DNA from: JBBQVS01 sp964250805 | GTDB taxonomy: Bacteria; Chloroflexota; Ktedonobacteria; Ktedonobacterales; Ktedonobacteraceae | NCBI GenBank assembly: GCA_964250805.1 | Contig: CAXUHG010000006.1 | Span: forward strand, 29,501 to 93,500 | DNA length: 64,000 nucleotides | Direction of reading: 5' to 3' | Part shown: one piece after another, positions 26,760 through 35,525 of the stretch | Layout of the letters: each line of letters opens with the position of its first letter | Numbering within the stretch: the stretch's first letter is position 1 | Made by a program: the position numbers and the translations under genes | Notes under the pieces: model-generated | What the model saw: only the letters and a program-made list of their open reading frames with translations | Told to the model about the DNA's origin: nothing | Database searches by the model: none

Positions 26760-28679
26760 ATGTACACCGAAAGTAACTCTCTTGCTCAAATTTTGCACAA
26801 GAACTCATCTGTTTCGATAGAACACGAGCAGCAAATAGCAGAGTGGAATGCCACTACCATGCAGTATCCGCGGAATAAGTGTATGCCAGACTTATTTACG
26901 CAAAGAGCAATGACAGCTCCTGACGCGCCAGCAGTCGTAGTAGGCAATCAAACGTATAGTTATGACACGCTTAATCGACGCTCTAATCAACTTGCTCACC
27001 TGCTCCAAGCATACGGAGTTCGGGCAAATACACTGGTCGGAATCTGTATGGAGCGTTCGGAATCGTTGATAACTGGCTTCATAGGTATTCTAAAAGCTGG
27101 CGGAGCGTATGTCCCAATGGATGCCTCATACCCACTAGAGCGTCTCGCCTTCATGCTGCGAGATGCTCAAATTTCGGTACTGGTGACGCAACGGCATATG
27201 GCTGACCGTTTGCCCTTGGAAGGGATTCGCGTTATCTGTCTGGATAGCGATGCCTCTTTACTTGCGCAACAAAGCGAGCAGAATTTACAACCACAGGCAA
27301 CGGCAAATGACCTCGCTTATGTCATCTATACCTCTGGCTCCACTGGTCAACCAAAGGGAGCGCAGATTACGCACAACAACTTGCTCAATCTCATCTACTG
27401 GCATCAGCATGCTTTTTCGGTAACGGCGAGTGATCGTGCAACGCAGGTTGCCAGTCCCGCATTCGACGCGACAGGTTGGGAACTCTGGCCCTATCTCACT
27501 CTTGGCGCAAGTGTGTATCTCCCCGATGAAGACACTCGTCTGACACCTACACTACTCCGCGACTGGTTGCTACAAAATGGCATAACCATCTCATTTCTTC
27601 CAACAACTCTTGCAGAGAGTATCATGGCCTTGCAATGGCCTTCGCACACGCCACTCCGCTACCTGTTGACTGGAGCGGACACGCTTCGCCATCGTCCCTC
27701 ATCAACGTTGCCATTCGCCTTAATTAACAACTACGGCTTGACAGAAACTACCGTCGTCTCCACTTCTGGACGCATCCTCCCAGAACAGACTGAGATACTA
27801 CCATCCATTGGTCGCCCTATTGCCAACACACAAGTATACATTCTCGATGCTCAGATGCAACTATGTCTCATTGGACAAACGGGCGAGCTGTACATCGGTG
27901 GTGATAGCGTTGGGAAAGGGTATCTCAACCGTCCAGAGCTAACGGCTCAACGCTTTATCTCTGACCCATTTAGCTCCATTCCCGGTGCCTTGTTGTACAA
28001 AACAGGGGATACAGCACGCTATCGTACAGATGGACAGATAGAGTTTCTGGGACGCGCAGATTATCAGATTAAGCTGCGTGGTTATCGCATCGAACCAAGC
28101 GAAATCGAAACGCTCTTGAATGAGCAGTCGGGCATACTATCAAACATTGTGATAGCACGAGAGGACATCGCTGACGATTTCCGCCTAGTAGCGTATCTGC
28201 TTTTAGCACCTGATACAACGGTCAATGTGAGCACTCTACGTGCCACACTGCTCGAACGACTACCTGAGTATATGCTACCGTCTACATTCATTCGGTTAGA
28301 AACGTTGCCTCTGACGCCCAACGGCAAAATAGATCGGAAAGCACTTCCCGCGCCAGACGAAAGCAACACATTGCGGGATATGGAAATGGAGGAGAGCACT
28401 ACGCCCATCGAGCAAACCTTAATGCAGCATATTGCGATCCTACTCAACATCGACCATGTTGCGTTAGATGACAACTTCTTTATGCTTGGTGGTCATTCAT
28501 TATTAGCCACACAACTCATCATGTGGATTCAAGCAAATTTCGAGGTCAACCTTACGCTACGAAACATGTTCGAGGCACCAACGGTGAGGCTATTGGCAAC
28601 AGAGATCGAGCATCGCATTATTGCCAGAGTAGAGGCGATGAGCGATGAAGAGGCACGCAAGTTGCTAGCACAAGAGTAA
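26760..28679 (+). CDS. Orphan NRPS-like adenylation-carrier protein
   Basis: About 639 residues from the ATG at 26760, preceded by AGAGGAA. After a C-A-linker-like start ('EWNATTMQYPRNKCMPDLF'), a full adenylation domain follows: A3 'YTSGSTGQPKG', A4 'SPAFDATGWELWP', A5 'NNYGLTETTV', A7 'YKTGDTARY' and A10 'NGKIDRKALP'. A carrier domain ends the protein ('FFMLGGHSLLATQL', phosphopantetheine Ser). Aligned by eye to GrsA, the specificity code reads D-A-W-F-L-G-N-V-V-K, which I recall as a leucine code. It has no condensation, thioesterase or reductase domain and no biosynthetic neighbour, so it may load leucine for a partner encoded elsewhere. Confidence 0.9.
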   Translation: MYTESNSLAQILHKNSSVSIEHEQQIAEWNATTMQYPRNKCMPDLFTQRAMTAPDAPAVVVGNQTYSYDTLNRRSNQLAHLLQAYGVRANTLVGICMERSESLITGFIGILKAGGAYVPMDASYPLERLAFMLRDAQISVLVTQRHMADRLPLEGIRVICLDSDASLLAQQSEQNLQPQATANDLAYVIYTSGSTGQPKGAQITHNNLLNLIYWHQHAFSVTASDRATQVASPAFDATGWELWPYLTLGASVYLPDEDTRLTPTLLRDWLLQNGITISFLPTTLAESIMALQWPSHTPLRYLLTGADTLRHRPSSTLPFALINNYGLTETTVVSTSGRILPEQTEILPSIGRPIANTQVYILDAQMQLCLIGQTGELYIGGDSVGKGYLNRPELTAQRFISDPFSSIPGALLYKTGDTARYRTDGQIEFLGRADYQIKLRGYRIEPSEIETLLNEQSGILSNIVIAREDIADDFRLVAYLLLAPDTTVNVSTLRATLLERLPEYMLPSTFIRLETLPLTPNGKIDRKALPAPDESNTLRDMEMEESTTPIEQTLMQHIAILLNIDHVALDDNFFMLGGHSLLATQLIMWIQANFEVNLTLRNMFEAPTVRLLATEIEHRIIARVEAMSDEEARKLLAQE

Positions 28680-28683
28680 CGCC

Positions 28684-28755
28684 TGTAGGGACCGATTTAT
28701 CACGTCCTGTGGACAGCCGTAATGCTAACAAGGACGTGATAAATCGGTCCCTACA
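28684..28755. repeat. Perfect 25-bp inverted repeat
   Basis: Arms at 28684-28708 and 28731-28755 (starting TGTAGGGACCGATTTATCAC) pair perfectly around a 22-base spacer. It begins 5 bp after the NRPS-like stop, and its right arm includes the stop codon of the convergent membrane protein gene (28751-28753). No T-run follows. It may be a terminator or, from its form, a dispersed MITE-like palindrome. Confidence 0.65.
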
Positions 28756-30436
28756 TTGGCGCAAAAATAACATAACCTTCAAACGTACTTCGTTGATATA
28801 CATTACTGAACAGGCTATCGATGTGCATTCTACTATCAAGAATTGCAACCTGTGGGAAGTCTTGCGGAAATATATAAGTAGGGTGACTTGCTTTCTTCAC
28901 TATTGTTGTATAGGGCGCGTAGCGATCAAAGCCGGGGTTTAGCTGTTCGTCAAGAGAACTACAGATAATTCTCTCCTCGCTCTGAAAGGTGAGGTTATTG
29001 CATGTCCAATACTCTGAATAGATGCGGGTAGCATGAAGTGCAAGCAAGTGCTGCACAACGCGATTTTGCCGTGCGTATGCTGTCTGCGCCTGGGGTATCT
29101 GCAGGAATGTTAGGTAAGTTCCCATAACAAATAAGACGAGCAATAGCAACAAAACTCCAGTTCGCAGTACCATAGAAAGTCTCTTATGCCAACTCACAGT
29201 ACCAACAAGCGTCTCCGTTCCATTCCAGAAAGGCCATAGTAGCGCAGGCGTCGCAACAAGGACACATAGGAGATAGCGTGCCGTTGGTTCTGGAAAAACA
29301 GCCGAAGCTGGGCTAATAGCATAGAGAAAAATAGTACCACCCGCGCTAATCAGCAGCATCAAACGACAACATTGACGTATGAAGTCCTGCCGCTCGTTTC
29401 CTGAGTCAAGAAACGCTCTATTTTTCCATCTCCGCCAGATGAGGCGTAGCGTACACAATGTCACACACGCCCAGAGAATCAAGTAGCCTATACCCCACCC
29501 CCCCTGTAGCACAACACAAGACACATTGACTGGTCCAAAATAAGGGAAGAAGTTGGCATGACACAAAGGATTAAAGCCAGTCGCATTGGGTAGACTCACC
29601 ATCACCGTACCCACAATTTGCTGTAGAAACGGTGGATGTTGTGCAGCACCGGAATGTTGAATTGAGAGCAGAATTGCAAGCGAATTCTGACTCAAAGGAG
29701 CAGTGAGATTATAATAAATGAGTGGAAAGGCACCGATAAGTATACCTACAAGCAGGCTCATGCCAGCCCATGACAGCACTTCTCGGCGTGAGAACAAGAG
29801 GAGTAACAAAGCTGAGGTACCCAGTATTGGCAAAATCAGGAAATCGACCCAGAGCGCGCATCCCACAACGATACCTAATATTCCGTAAACGGCTATACGA
29901 TATTTTGTCGTTCGCTCAGATTCAGGTATCCGATGAGAAGAGAGAACGAGCCAGCACACAACAAGCGTAATAAAGGCCGCGAAGAACAACGTCTCTGGAT
30001 ACTCCCCCACTGCCCTTAACTGCCTTCTAATGATTTCCTCAGAGCCAAAACAGAACAACAGAGTGACAAAAATCGCAAGCCTTCTAGTGTAAAGCAGGCG
30101 CGTCAAATAATACATGCAGGGCAGAAACAACACAAAATAGGGCAAGAGAGCAAGTCGAAGCAGAAACATCGAAGGACCAAAGAGCTGAAATAGCGGCACG
30201 GCAACATAGCCTTCAAGCGGTCCCAGATAAGGCAAGCCGTAAAAGAAAATTGGTGCATCGCCATTAAAAGCGACGTGGCGGGCAAGAATACCCATGTTTC
30301 CCTCATCGCTATTGGTTATGGGCCAGTGGTTATAGATCAAAATAAGGCGTAGTACTACGGCTATAAGAATGACCGATAAAACAAAAAGCTCTTCTCGCCC
30401 CAGGCGTAGAAATTTTTTATAGGAGGATAAAGACAT
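28751..30436 (-). CDS. GT-C-type membrane glycosyltransferase (ArnT/PMT-like)
   Basis: About 561 residues; I prefer the ATG at 30436 to a TTG at 30460. There are roughly 10-12 hydrophobic helices and a soluble C-terminal part. The first extracytoplasmic loop has 'ITNSDEGNMGILARH', with the acidic pair expected of GT-C transferases that use polyprenyl-phosphate sugars (GT39/GT83-like). The tail contains several Cys residues ('YWTCNNLTFQSEERIICSS'). It probably transfers a sugar to an envelope acceptor. Its stop lies inside the 25-bp inverted repeat. Acceptor and sugar are unknown. Confidence 0.72.
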   Translation of the reverse strand: MSLSSYKKFLRLGREELFVLSVILIAVVLRLILIYNHWPITNSDEGNMGILARHVAFNGDAPIFFYGLPYLGPLEGYVAVPLFQLFGPSMFLLRLALLPYFVLFLPCMYYLTRLLYTRRLAIFVTLLFCFGSEEIIRRQLRAVGEYPETLFFAAFITLVVCWLVLSSHRIPESERTTKYRIAVYGILGIVVGCALWVDFLILPILGTSALLLLLFSRREVLSWAGMSLLVGILIGAFPLIYYNLTAPLSQNSLAILLSIQHSGAAQHPPFLQQIVGTVMVSLPNATGFNPLCHANFFPYFGPVNVSCVVLQGGWGIGYLILWACVTLCTLRLIWRRWKNRAFLDSGNERQDFIRQCCRLMLLISAGGTIFLYAISPASAVFPEPTARYLLCVLVATPALLWPFWNGTETLVGTVSWHKRLSMVLRTGVLLLLLVLFVMGTYLTFLQIPQAQTAYARQNRVVQHLLALHATRIYSEYWTCNNLTFQSEERIICSSLDEQLNPGFDRYAPYTTIVKKASHPTYIFPQDFPQVAILDSRMHIDSLFSNVYQRSTFEGYVIFAPM

Positions 30437-30473
30437 GCGAGCCGATAAATCCTTTCGCAATCAGTATAACAGG

Positions 30474-31565
30474 CTACACCCACATTTCTGCTAGAGAGCT
30501 ACGTACACGAGCAAGCCAAGCAGGAAGTGAAGAAGCCCATGCGATACGGTCTAACATCTCTTCAATAAGCGTTGAGTCTGGCTCTTCTTGCTCATAGAAG
30601 AGTGCTTCGAGCGGACCATTGATAATCGCTAGCGGAGCAATAAGGAGGAGCGCATCGACGAGAAGCGACGCCTCGCCAGGAACAGGAGGGTATACTTCCC
30701 CGTATGCTTGCAGAAAGCGTCTAGCACGCTCTGGTTCAAGACCGCGCTTCACGAGTGGGCGCGTCTCGCCGCTACCAGCGAGCCAAGATAATGCGCTGAA
30801 ATGAAAGAGTCCATTAGCAACTTCAAAAATACGTTTCTCCCATCGTGACGCCTCAAAGCCAATGACCGAGGTTACGCCAAATGAGCCAAAGCGCAGATTG
30901 AGGGCATGATAGTCGCCATGAATATGAAACTCTGGTAGTCCTTTACCAGCCCCAATTGCCATCATTGCTTGTGGCAAAACCGCTTCCCATTGATCTGTCC
31001 ATTGCGAGAGAGCGACCGCAACAGCCTGAAGATCACTCGAGTCGGCTCGCGCTCGCGCAAGACTCAGTGAGCGTTGCACGAGGCTACCTATATGTACTTC
31101 GGGAGGCCAACGATGAATAGATCCTTTGTACTCTGATGATGCACGATGGATGCGCCCTAGCATCCCACCAGCGAAGCCAACCCAATCAAGCGAACGCGGA
31201 TCGGCGGTACTAAACCACTCTCCGCTCGCCCAATATTGCAATTCAAAGGACTCATCGCCAAGCGTTACCACAGGCTCTCCCTGCGGAGTCAAGAAAAACG
31301 GAGGAATTGGGATACCTACTTGCTGTAAATAGTTTTGGAAGGCATAGCGGTGGCTCAAATCCTCTTCCACTAGTCCTTCTGGACGTTCACGTAGCAGGTA
31401 GCGTTGCCCCTCTATTTCGACAATCAAGCTCATGTTTGAAGCACTTGCATCATCAGAGGGGCCAAGGTTCTTCCAGTCGCGGATATCAAAGGAGCGCATG
31501 ACCGCGTTCAGGTCCAGCAATTCCTCTTGCTCATTGGGAAACTGATCGGAGTCATACATTCTCAT
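30474..31565 (-). CDS. APH-fold phosphotransferase-like protein
   Basis: A 363-residue protein of the aminoglycoside phosphotransferase/RdoA-like kinase fold. 'GQRYLLRERPEGL' supplies the N-lobe, and 'FHIHGDYHALNLRF' matches the catalytic loop HGDxHxxN. The next element, normally 'vIDFDda' with the Mg-binding Asp, reads 'SVIGFEASRWEKRIFEVANG', so that Asp is Gly. It may be a degenerate kinase or use the Glu two residues on. Only 6 bp separate its start from the sulfurtransferase stop, so it is probably co-transcribed with the genes upstream. Confidence 0.75.
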   Translation of the reverse strand: MRMYDSDQFPNEQEELLDLNAVMRSFDIRDWKNLGPSDDASASNMSLIVEIEGQRYLLRERPEGLVEEDLSHRYAFQNYLQQVGIPIPPFFLTPQGEPVVTLGDESFELQYWASGEWFSTADPRSLDWVGFAGGMLGRIHRASSEYKGSIHRWPPEVHIGSLVQRSLSLARARADSSDLQAVAVALSQWTDQWEAVLPQAMMAIGAGKGLPEFHIHGDYHALNLRFGSFGVTSVIGFEASRWEKRIFEVANGLFHFSALSWLAGSGETRPLVKRGLEPERARRFLQAYGEVYPPVPGEASLLVDALLLIAPLAIINGPLEALFYEQEEPDSTLIEEMLDRIAWASSLPAWLARVRSSLAEMWV

Positions 31566-31571
31566 AACTTT

Positions 31572-32450
31572 TTACAATTCTACAGGAAGATCATTGCGCT
31601 TGCCCCACTCGTTCCATGAACCGTCATAGTTCGTCAAATGGGGATAGCCCAACATTGCCAGTGTGAAAAGCACTGTTGTCGCAGCAACACCACCATTACA
31701 GTACGCCACAACATGCTCTTGTGGCGTGATACCAGCATCGTTGAACAACTTGGCAAGCTCTTCGTTGCTACGAAAAGTGCCCGTTGTGGGGTCGATGACT
31801 TCCTCGCGTGGAAAGTTCTGTGCGCCAGGAATATGTCCAGCACGGCTATGTCCACGCACAACCTCACCTGTGTATTGTCCTCGGTCTCGTGCATCGACCA
31901 GAGTAACATCTTGTTGTCCCAAGTACGTGAGCATCTCTTCCGCGGTCGCACGAAGCTGAAGTTGTACCTCAGGCGTGAAGGTTGCGGCTGGATAGGCAGG
32001 AATAGCAGTATCAAAAGGCAAATTTTCGCGTTGCCATTTCGCCAGACCGCCGTTAAGTATCACGACCTCTCTATGCCCATAATAGTTGAGTGCCCACCAG
32101 AGACGGGTTGCGAATTGCGAAGTAGGGTGAGCATCGTAGGCGACTACGAGATGCTGGTCGCCTATTCCAAGCTGCTCCATCGTTTCTGCAAAACGCTGTG
32201 CAGGGGCAATCTGCGCCTCTACCGCATCGTCGGGATTCACGATATCGCTCGTCCAGTCGATATACAGGGCACCGGGAATGTGTCCTTGCAGGTACTCATC
32301 GCGCGCCCCTACGTAGAGCGCGTCAGAAACACCGTCCTTGACCACATTGCGGACATAGCCGCGCATATCAACGACGCGCAAGTGCGGGTCGTTCAGATGC
32401 TCGGCTAACCACGTTGTCTCAACGAGGAAGTCGTTGCGGTTTGGCTCCAT
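31572..32450 (-). CDS. Thiosulfate/3-mercaptopyruvate sulfurtransferase
   Basis: A 292-residue tandem rhodanese. The N-terminal domain (~10-145) lacks an active Cys and ends 'GHREVVILNGGLAKWQRENL'. The C-terminal domain (~160-292) carries the active-site loop 'VAYCNGGVAATTVLF'. The loop differs from the CRxGxR of classical thiosulfate transferases and the CGSGVTA of MST, so donor preference is uncertain. It transfers sulfane sulfur to thiols or cyanide in the cytoplasm. It belongs to a run of close minus-strand genes. Confidence 0.9.
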   Translation of the reverse strand: MEPNRNDFLVETTWLAEHLNDPHLRVVDMRGYVRNVVKDGVSDALYVGARDEYLQGHIPGALYIDWTSDIVNPDDAVEAQIAPAQRFAETMEQLGIGDQHLVVAYDAHPTSQFATRLWWALNYYGHREVVILNGGLAKWQRENLPFDTAIPAYPAATFTPEVQLQLRATAEEMLTYLGQQDVTLVDARDRGQYTGEVVRGHSRAGHIPGAQNFPREEVIDPTTGTFRSNEELAKLFNDAGITPQEHVVAYCNGGVAATTVLFTLAMLGYPHLTNYDGSWNEWGKRNDLPVEL

Positions 32451-32470
32451 TGCATTTTCCTTTATATGGC

Positions 32471-33007
32471 CTATGAAAACAGGCCAGCTGCAGCGGGATT
32501 ATCAGTATGCACGAAATGTGCAGGAGTACCGAACAACGAGAGTTTTGATACCTTGACAACGCGCATCGAGTCATTGGGCGTCTGAGTTGTGATATAGCGT
32601 TGCACCGTCAGACCCACTGGACGTGCCAGCACAATCGCCGCTGTCGAAGCCGTGATAACATTGTTCGCACTTCCATAGGGACGGCGCAATCGTGCTACAG
32701 CCATCGCTGATAAGCCGGTCAACACGCCAGCAACCGCAAGATTGGTACCACAACGTGGATTGATGGCAAGCTCAGGATTTGTGGTACGTAGCACATTCAA
32801 CGCCTCTTCTGCCATAGGCAGAACTTCTTCGGTTGGAACCTCACCAAAGATGAAGAAACCAACGGCAGAAGAAACACCCGACAGGCGTACATCGAGCTTC
32901 TTTTCGAGCATTACAATCGTTGCATGTTCAAGTGCATGATTTTGTTTTACCGCACCACCCAGTAATACTTGTTGCGTCGCCGCAACGACTGGATTTATAG
33001 AACTCAT
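32471..33007 (-). CDS. DUF6391-like conserved protein
   Basis: A 178-residue protein from the ATG at 33007, with AGGAAGG upstream. It contains 'KQNHALEHATIVMLEKKL', 'SSAVGFFIFGEVPTEEV' and 'INPRCGTNLAVAGVLTGLSA', a pattern I recall as DUF6391, found in Chloroflexota, cyanobacteria and plastids. The His pair in 'NHALEHAT' and the 'RCGTN' Cys look like conserved functional sites. One or two hydrophobic segments follow. Function unknown. It sits 20 bp upstream of the sulfurtransferase start, which makes the two likely partners in one transcript. Confidence 0.6.
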   Translation of the reverse strand: MSSINPVVAATQQVLLGGAVKQNHALEHATIVMLEKKLDVRLSGVSSAVGFFIFGEVPTEEVLPMAEEALNVLRTTNPELAINPRCGTNLAVAGVLTGLSAMAVARLRRPYGSANNVITASTAAIVLARPVGLTVQRYITTQTPNDSMRVVKVSKLSLFGTPAHFVHTDNPAAAGLFS

Positions 33008-33094
33008 GGAAATGTCCTTCCTAACATTCACCGCAGCATACTCTTCTCTATAAGAGAGCTACTGTATAGATAATATCTTTTTTCTCTTTGCCTA

Positions 33095-34549
33095 TCAAGC
33101 ATAGGCTATATTAAATACGACTACCTCATCACCAAAGTTGATTACATCGCCATCATTCAGTACCGTCGCTTGCACAATACGTTTGCCATTGAGCAGCGTG
33201 CCGTTATTACTATCGAGGTCTTGTAGCCACCAGCGGCCTGCATCAAACCAGAGACGTGCATGACGGCGCGAAACGGTGTGACCAGCTATAATCAAATCGT
33301 TGCCATTCATGCGACCAATCGTTGTCACCACTTGATGAAAACGATAGGAGCGTCCGCCCATCAGCCCGTTTTGCATTGATAGACGAGCAAGAACAAAGCG
33401 ACCATTTGGGGCACGGAAACGGTCCGCGCTCGCTAACTTATCCGACAACTCATAGCCGCACGCAGTACAATACACTGTAGAACTATCGCTCAATGATCCG
33501 CAACGGAAGCAAACGAGTTGCACCTTTGCTTGAGAATTACCCGGTGTGAGAACATCAGGTTTGCTTGGTCGTCCATTAGCGGATAAATTGCCAGATGGCA
33601 CGCCTCTCGGCTCCGCGAATGGTCCCGAAGGTCCGATACCAAAACGCATACGTGGCATCGCTAGATTGGAAGCATCTAACGCCTGTGTCAGAGCGTCAAT
33701 TACTTCTTCGGCGGATTGGTAACGATCTCGCGCGTCTTTCGTCGTCATCTTTAATACGACCTGTACGATGGGATTGGGTACACTCTCAGCTACCATGCGC
33801 TCTTTCGGAAATGGATCATTCAGGTGCTTGAGCGTGATGGACAATGGATTGTCGGCGGTAAACGGCACACGACCAGTCAAGGCATGAAAAAACACGATGC
33901 CGAGCGAATAAATATCGCTCTGGCGATTCACTGGCTGGCCCGTTCCCTGCTCAGGTGACATATACTGTGGTGTCCCAATACCCGTGCCAACTCTCGTCAG
34001 GTTCGTGGTACCCTCAAGAATTTTGGCGATTCCAAAGTCGGAGAGAAGCAGGTGTCCATCTTTACGTAGCAGCATGTTAGCTGGCTTTACATCACGATGA
34101 ATAATACCATGACGATGAGCACAGTCCAGCCCTTCCGCCGCCTGAATGATATAGCCCACCGCCTCTGGTACAGGCAATGCACGCTTCAAGCGGTCTTTGA
34201 GCGTTCCACCATCAACATACTCCATGACGATATAGGTGAGGTTGTTTTCCTCTTCGGAGCTAAAGTCGTGAATTTGTACAATATTGGGATGCGTCAGTTT
34301 CGCAACCGACCGTGCCTCTTGGACAAAGCGTTTCACAAATACCTGATCGCGAGCGTGATGCGGAGGCAACACTTTGATGGCAACGTAACGATCAAGCGTC
34401 GGTTGATAAGCTTTGAAGACTGTCGCCATACCACCCGCACCAATACGGTCTACAACACGGAACTGCCCCAGCGACTTGCCAACGAGCGAACTCATATCAT
34501 CACTGTTTCCCGACTGACGCGGGTACACATTTTCCGGTTGCATTACCAT
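33095..34549 (-). CDS. Ser/Thr protein kinase with zinc ribbon and FHA domain
   Basis: About 484 residues; candidate starts are the ATGs at 34549 and 34543. An Hanks-type kinase domain (~25-290) has 'IGAGGMATVFKAY', 'VAIKVLP', 'HRDVKPANMLL' and 'LSDFGIAK', all intact. Then come a two-CxxC zinc ribbon ('CFRCGSLSDSSTVYCTACGY', ~345-365) and a C-terminal FHA domain ('GRMNGNDLIIAGHTVSRRH', 'LDSNNGTLLNGKRI'). No membrane helix is present, so it is a cytosolic kinase that may bind its own or partner phosphothreonines. The order kinase-ribbon-FHA in one soluble chain is unusual outside Chloroflexota-like bacteria. Confidence 0.92.
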   Translation of the reverse strand: MVMQPENVYPRQSGNSDDMSSLVGKSLGQFRVVDRIGAGGMATVFKAYQPTLDRYVAIKVLPPHHARDQVFVKRFVQEARSVAKLTHPNIVQIHDFSSEEENNLTYIVMEYVDGGTLKDRLKRALPVPEAVGYIIQAAEGLDCAHRHGIIHRDVKPANMLLRKDGHLLLSDFGIAKILEGTTNLTRVGTGIGTPQYMSPEQGTGQPVNRQSDIYSLGIVFFHALTGRVPFTADNPLSITLKHLNDPFPKERMVAESVPNPIVQVVLKMTTKDARDRYQSAEEVIDALTQALDASNLAMPRMRFGIGPSGPFAEPRGVPSGNLSANGRPSKPDVLTPGNSQAKVQLVCFRCGSLSDSSTVYCTACGYELSDKLASADRFRAPNGRFVLARLSMQNGLMGGRSYRFHQVVTTIGRMNGNDLIIAGHTVSRRHARLWFDAGRWWLQDLDSNNGTLLNGKRIVQATVLNDGDVINFGDEVVVFNIAYA

Positions 34550-34637
34550 TACGACCCCCAAATAAATATTCTATGCATTTTGTCTTATATTACGGTAGAC
34601 GAATAGAAGTATATTAATGTCAAATTTGAGGCAAACC

Positions 34638-34832
34638 CTACTTATCAGTTTGTCTATTTGCCATATATTCGTCGAGGTCTGCCGGACGAATGCGGTATTC
34701 AGGACGTAGGCGGCCAATATTAACTGCTCTTAAATCGCCTCTTTGAATCCAGTTTCTAACAGTCTTTTCATCTACGCTCATTATATCAGCCACCTGCTTA
34801 ACAGTGAGCAACTTTTCTTGTGATTGCGTCAT
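34638..34832 (-). CDS. Excisionase-family (MerR/AlpA-like) HTH protein
   Basis: A 64-residue DNA-binding protein. 'LTVKQVADIMSVDEKTVRNW' and 'IQRGDLRAVNIGR' are the winged-helix core of the SinI/Xis 'excisionase family' domain. Such proteins act as excisionases, small regulators or recombination directionality factors. It lies at the left border of the accessory island and points away from it. No integrase or attachment repeat was found, so a role as regulator is equally possible. Confidence 0.85.
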   Translation of the reverse strand: MTQSQEKLLTVKQVADIMSVDEKTVRNWIQRGDLRAVNIGRLRPEYRIRPADLDEYMANRQTDK

Positions 34833-35189
34833 ATAAACCTTCTCTTAACCATGTTTGACTAATTATAGTATGGTTACTGTTTGTAGTCAACTTTTTTCCT
34901 AACTCATCCTCACATTGTATCTTCAAAGCCTTATGTTCCTTCCCATTTCTACCAAATCACTCAAAATACCGAATAATGCCAATCAGGGTTGATTTATACA
35001 AAATAATATTGTAAGATATTATCTGAGTATACGGAATTCCGTCAAAGACGAAAGGAGGGTAATCTAAAAGCACTGGCCTAACACGTTCCATGTGAAGGCC
35101 AGCAAGGGAATATCATAACGTTTGTTAACAGTCCAGAATTCCCATTGCTCATTGTAGCATGGGCACCCAAGTACAAGGAGAATCCCCGA
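34833..35189. other. Structured, AT-rich upstream region of the island
   Basis: About 357 bp with very AT-rich DNA before 35030. It holds a 7-bp inverted repeat (35003-35009 with 35016-35022), a 12-bp perfect palindrome at 35031-35042 (ACGGAATTCCGT), a strong AGGAGGG at 35054-35060 not followed by a start codon at the usual distance, and a 7-bp stem (35073-35079 with 35096-35102). It may hold the promoter and leader of the island genes. Confidence 0.4.
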
Positions 35190-35525
35190 ATGGGACAACA
35201 CATTGTTCTCGGTTCCACTGATATTGCGGTGACAGACCAGGAGTTGAGTACAGGCTATCAAGAAGGCTACCAACGTTTTCTCGAACGGTATCAGGGCAAG
35301 CCTCTCACCGATATCGAGGTATACGGCTTTCTCGTGCGGAACACGCTCGATATCTTGACTACCGACCGCTACCGTGCAGGGTACGTCCTCGGCTGGTGCG
35401 CGGCACTGCATGGACAAGGCCGTCCTGGTGCTACCGTTGGGTACTCTACTCTCGACCCTCAACCACCAGTCTCATCTGCTGCTGAGACGTATGCTCCACA
35501 AGTAGAGAAAGGGACAACCGTATGA
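35190..35525 (+). CDS. Uncharacterised GY..GW.AA protein, copy 1
   Basis: A 111-residue soluble protein of no recognised family. I start it at the ATG at 35190, which follows AAGGAGA; an upstream start at 35145 lacks one. The core reads 'LSTGYQEGYQRFLERYQG' and then 'TTDRYRAGYVLGWCAALHGQ'. A distant paralogue lies at 38471-38803 with the same spacing of Gly-Tyr, Asp and GYxxGWxAA elements. The C-terminus is polar and probably flexible. It overlaps the next gene by 4 bp (ATGA). It opens the seven-gene accessory cluster. Confidence 0.65.
   Translation: MGQHIVLGSTDIAVTDQELSTGYQEGYQRFLERYQGKPLTDIEVYGFLVRNTLDILTTDRYRAGYVLGWCAALHGQGRPGATVGYSTLDPQPPVSSAAETYAPQVEKGTTV

Noticed and set aside
31638..32408. 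256-codon frame opposite the sulfurtransferase
   Set aside because: It is fully antisense to a clear two-domain rhodanese gene and its product has no recognisable features.
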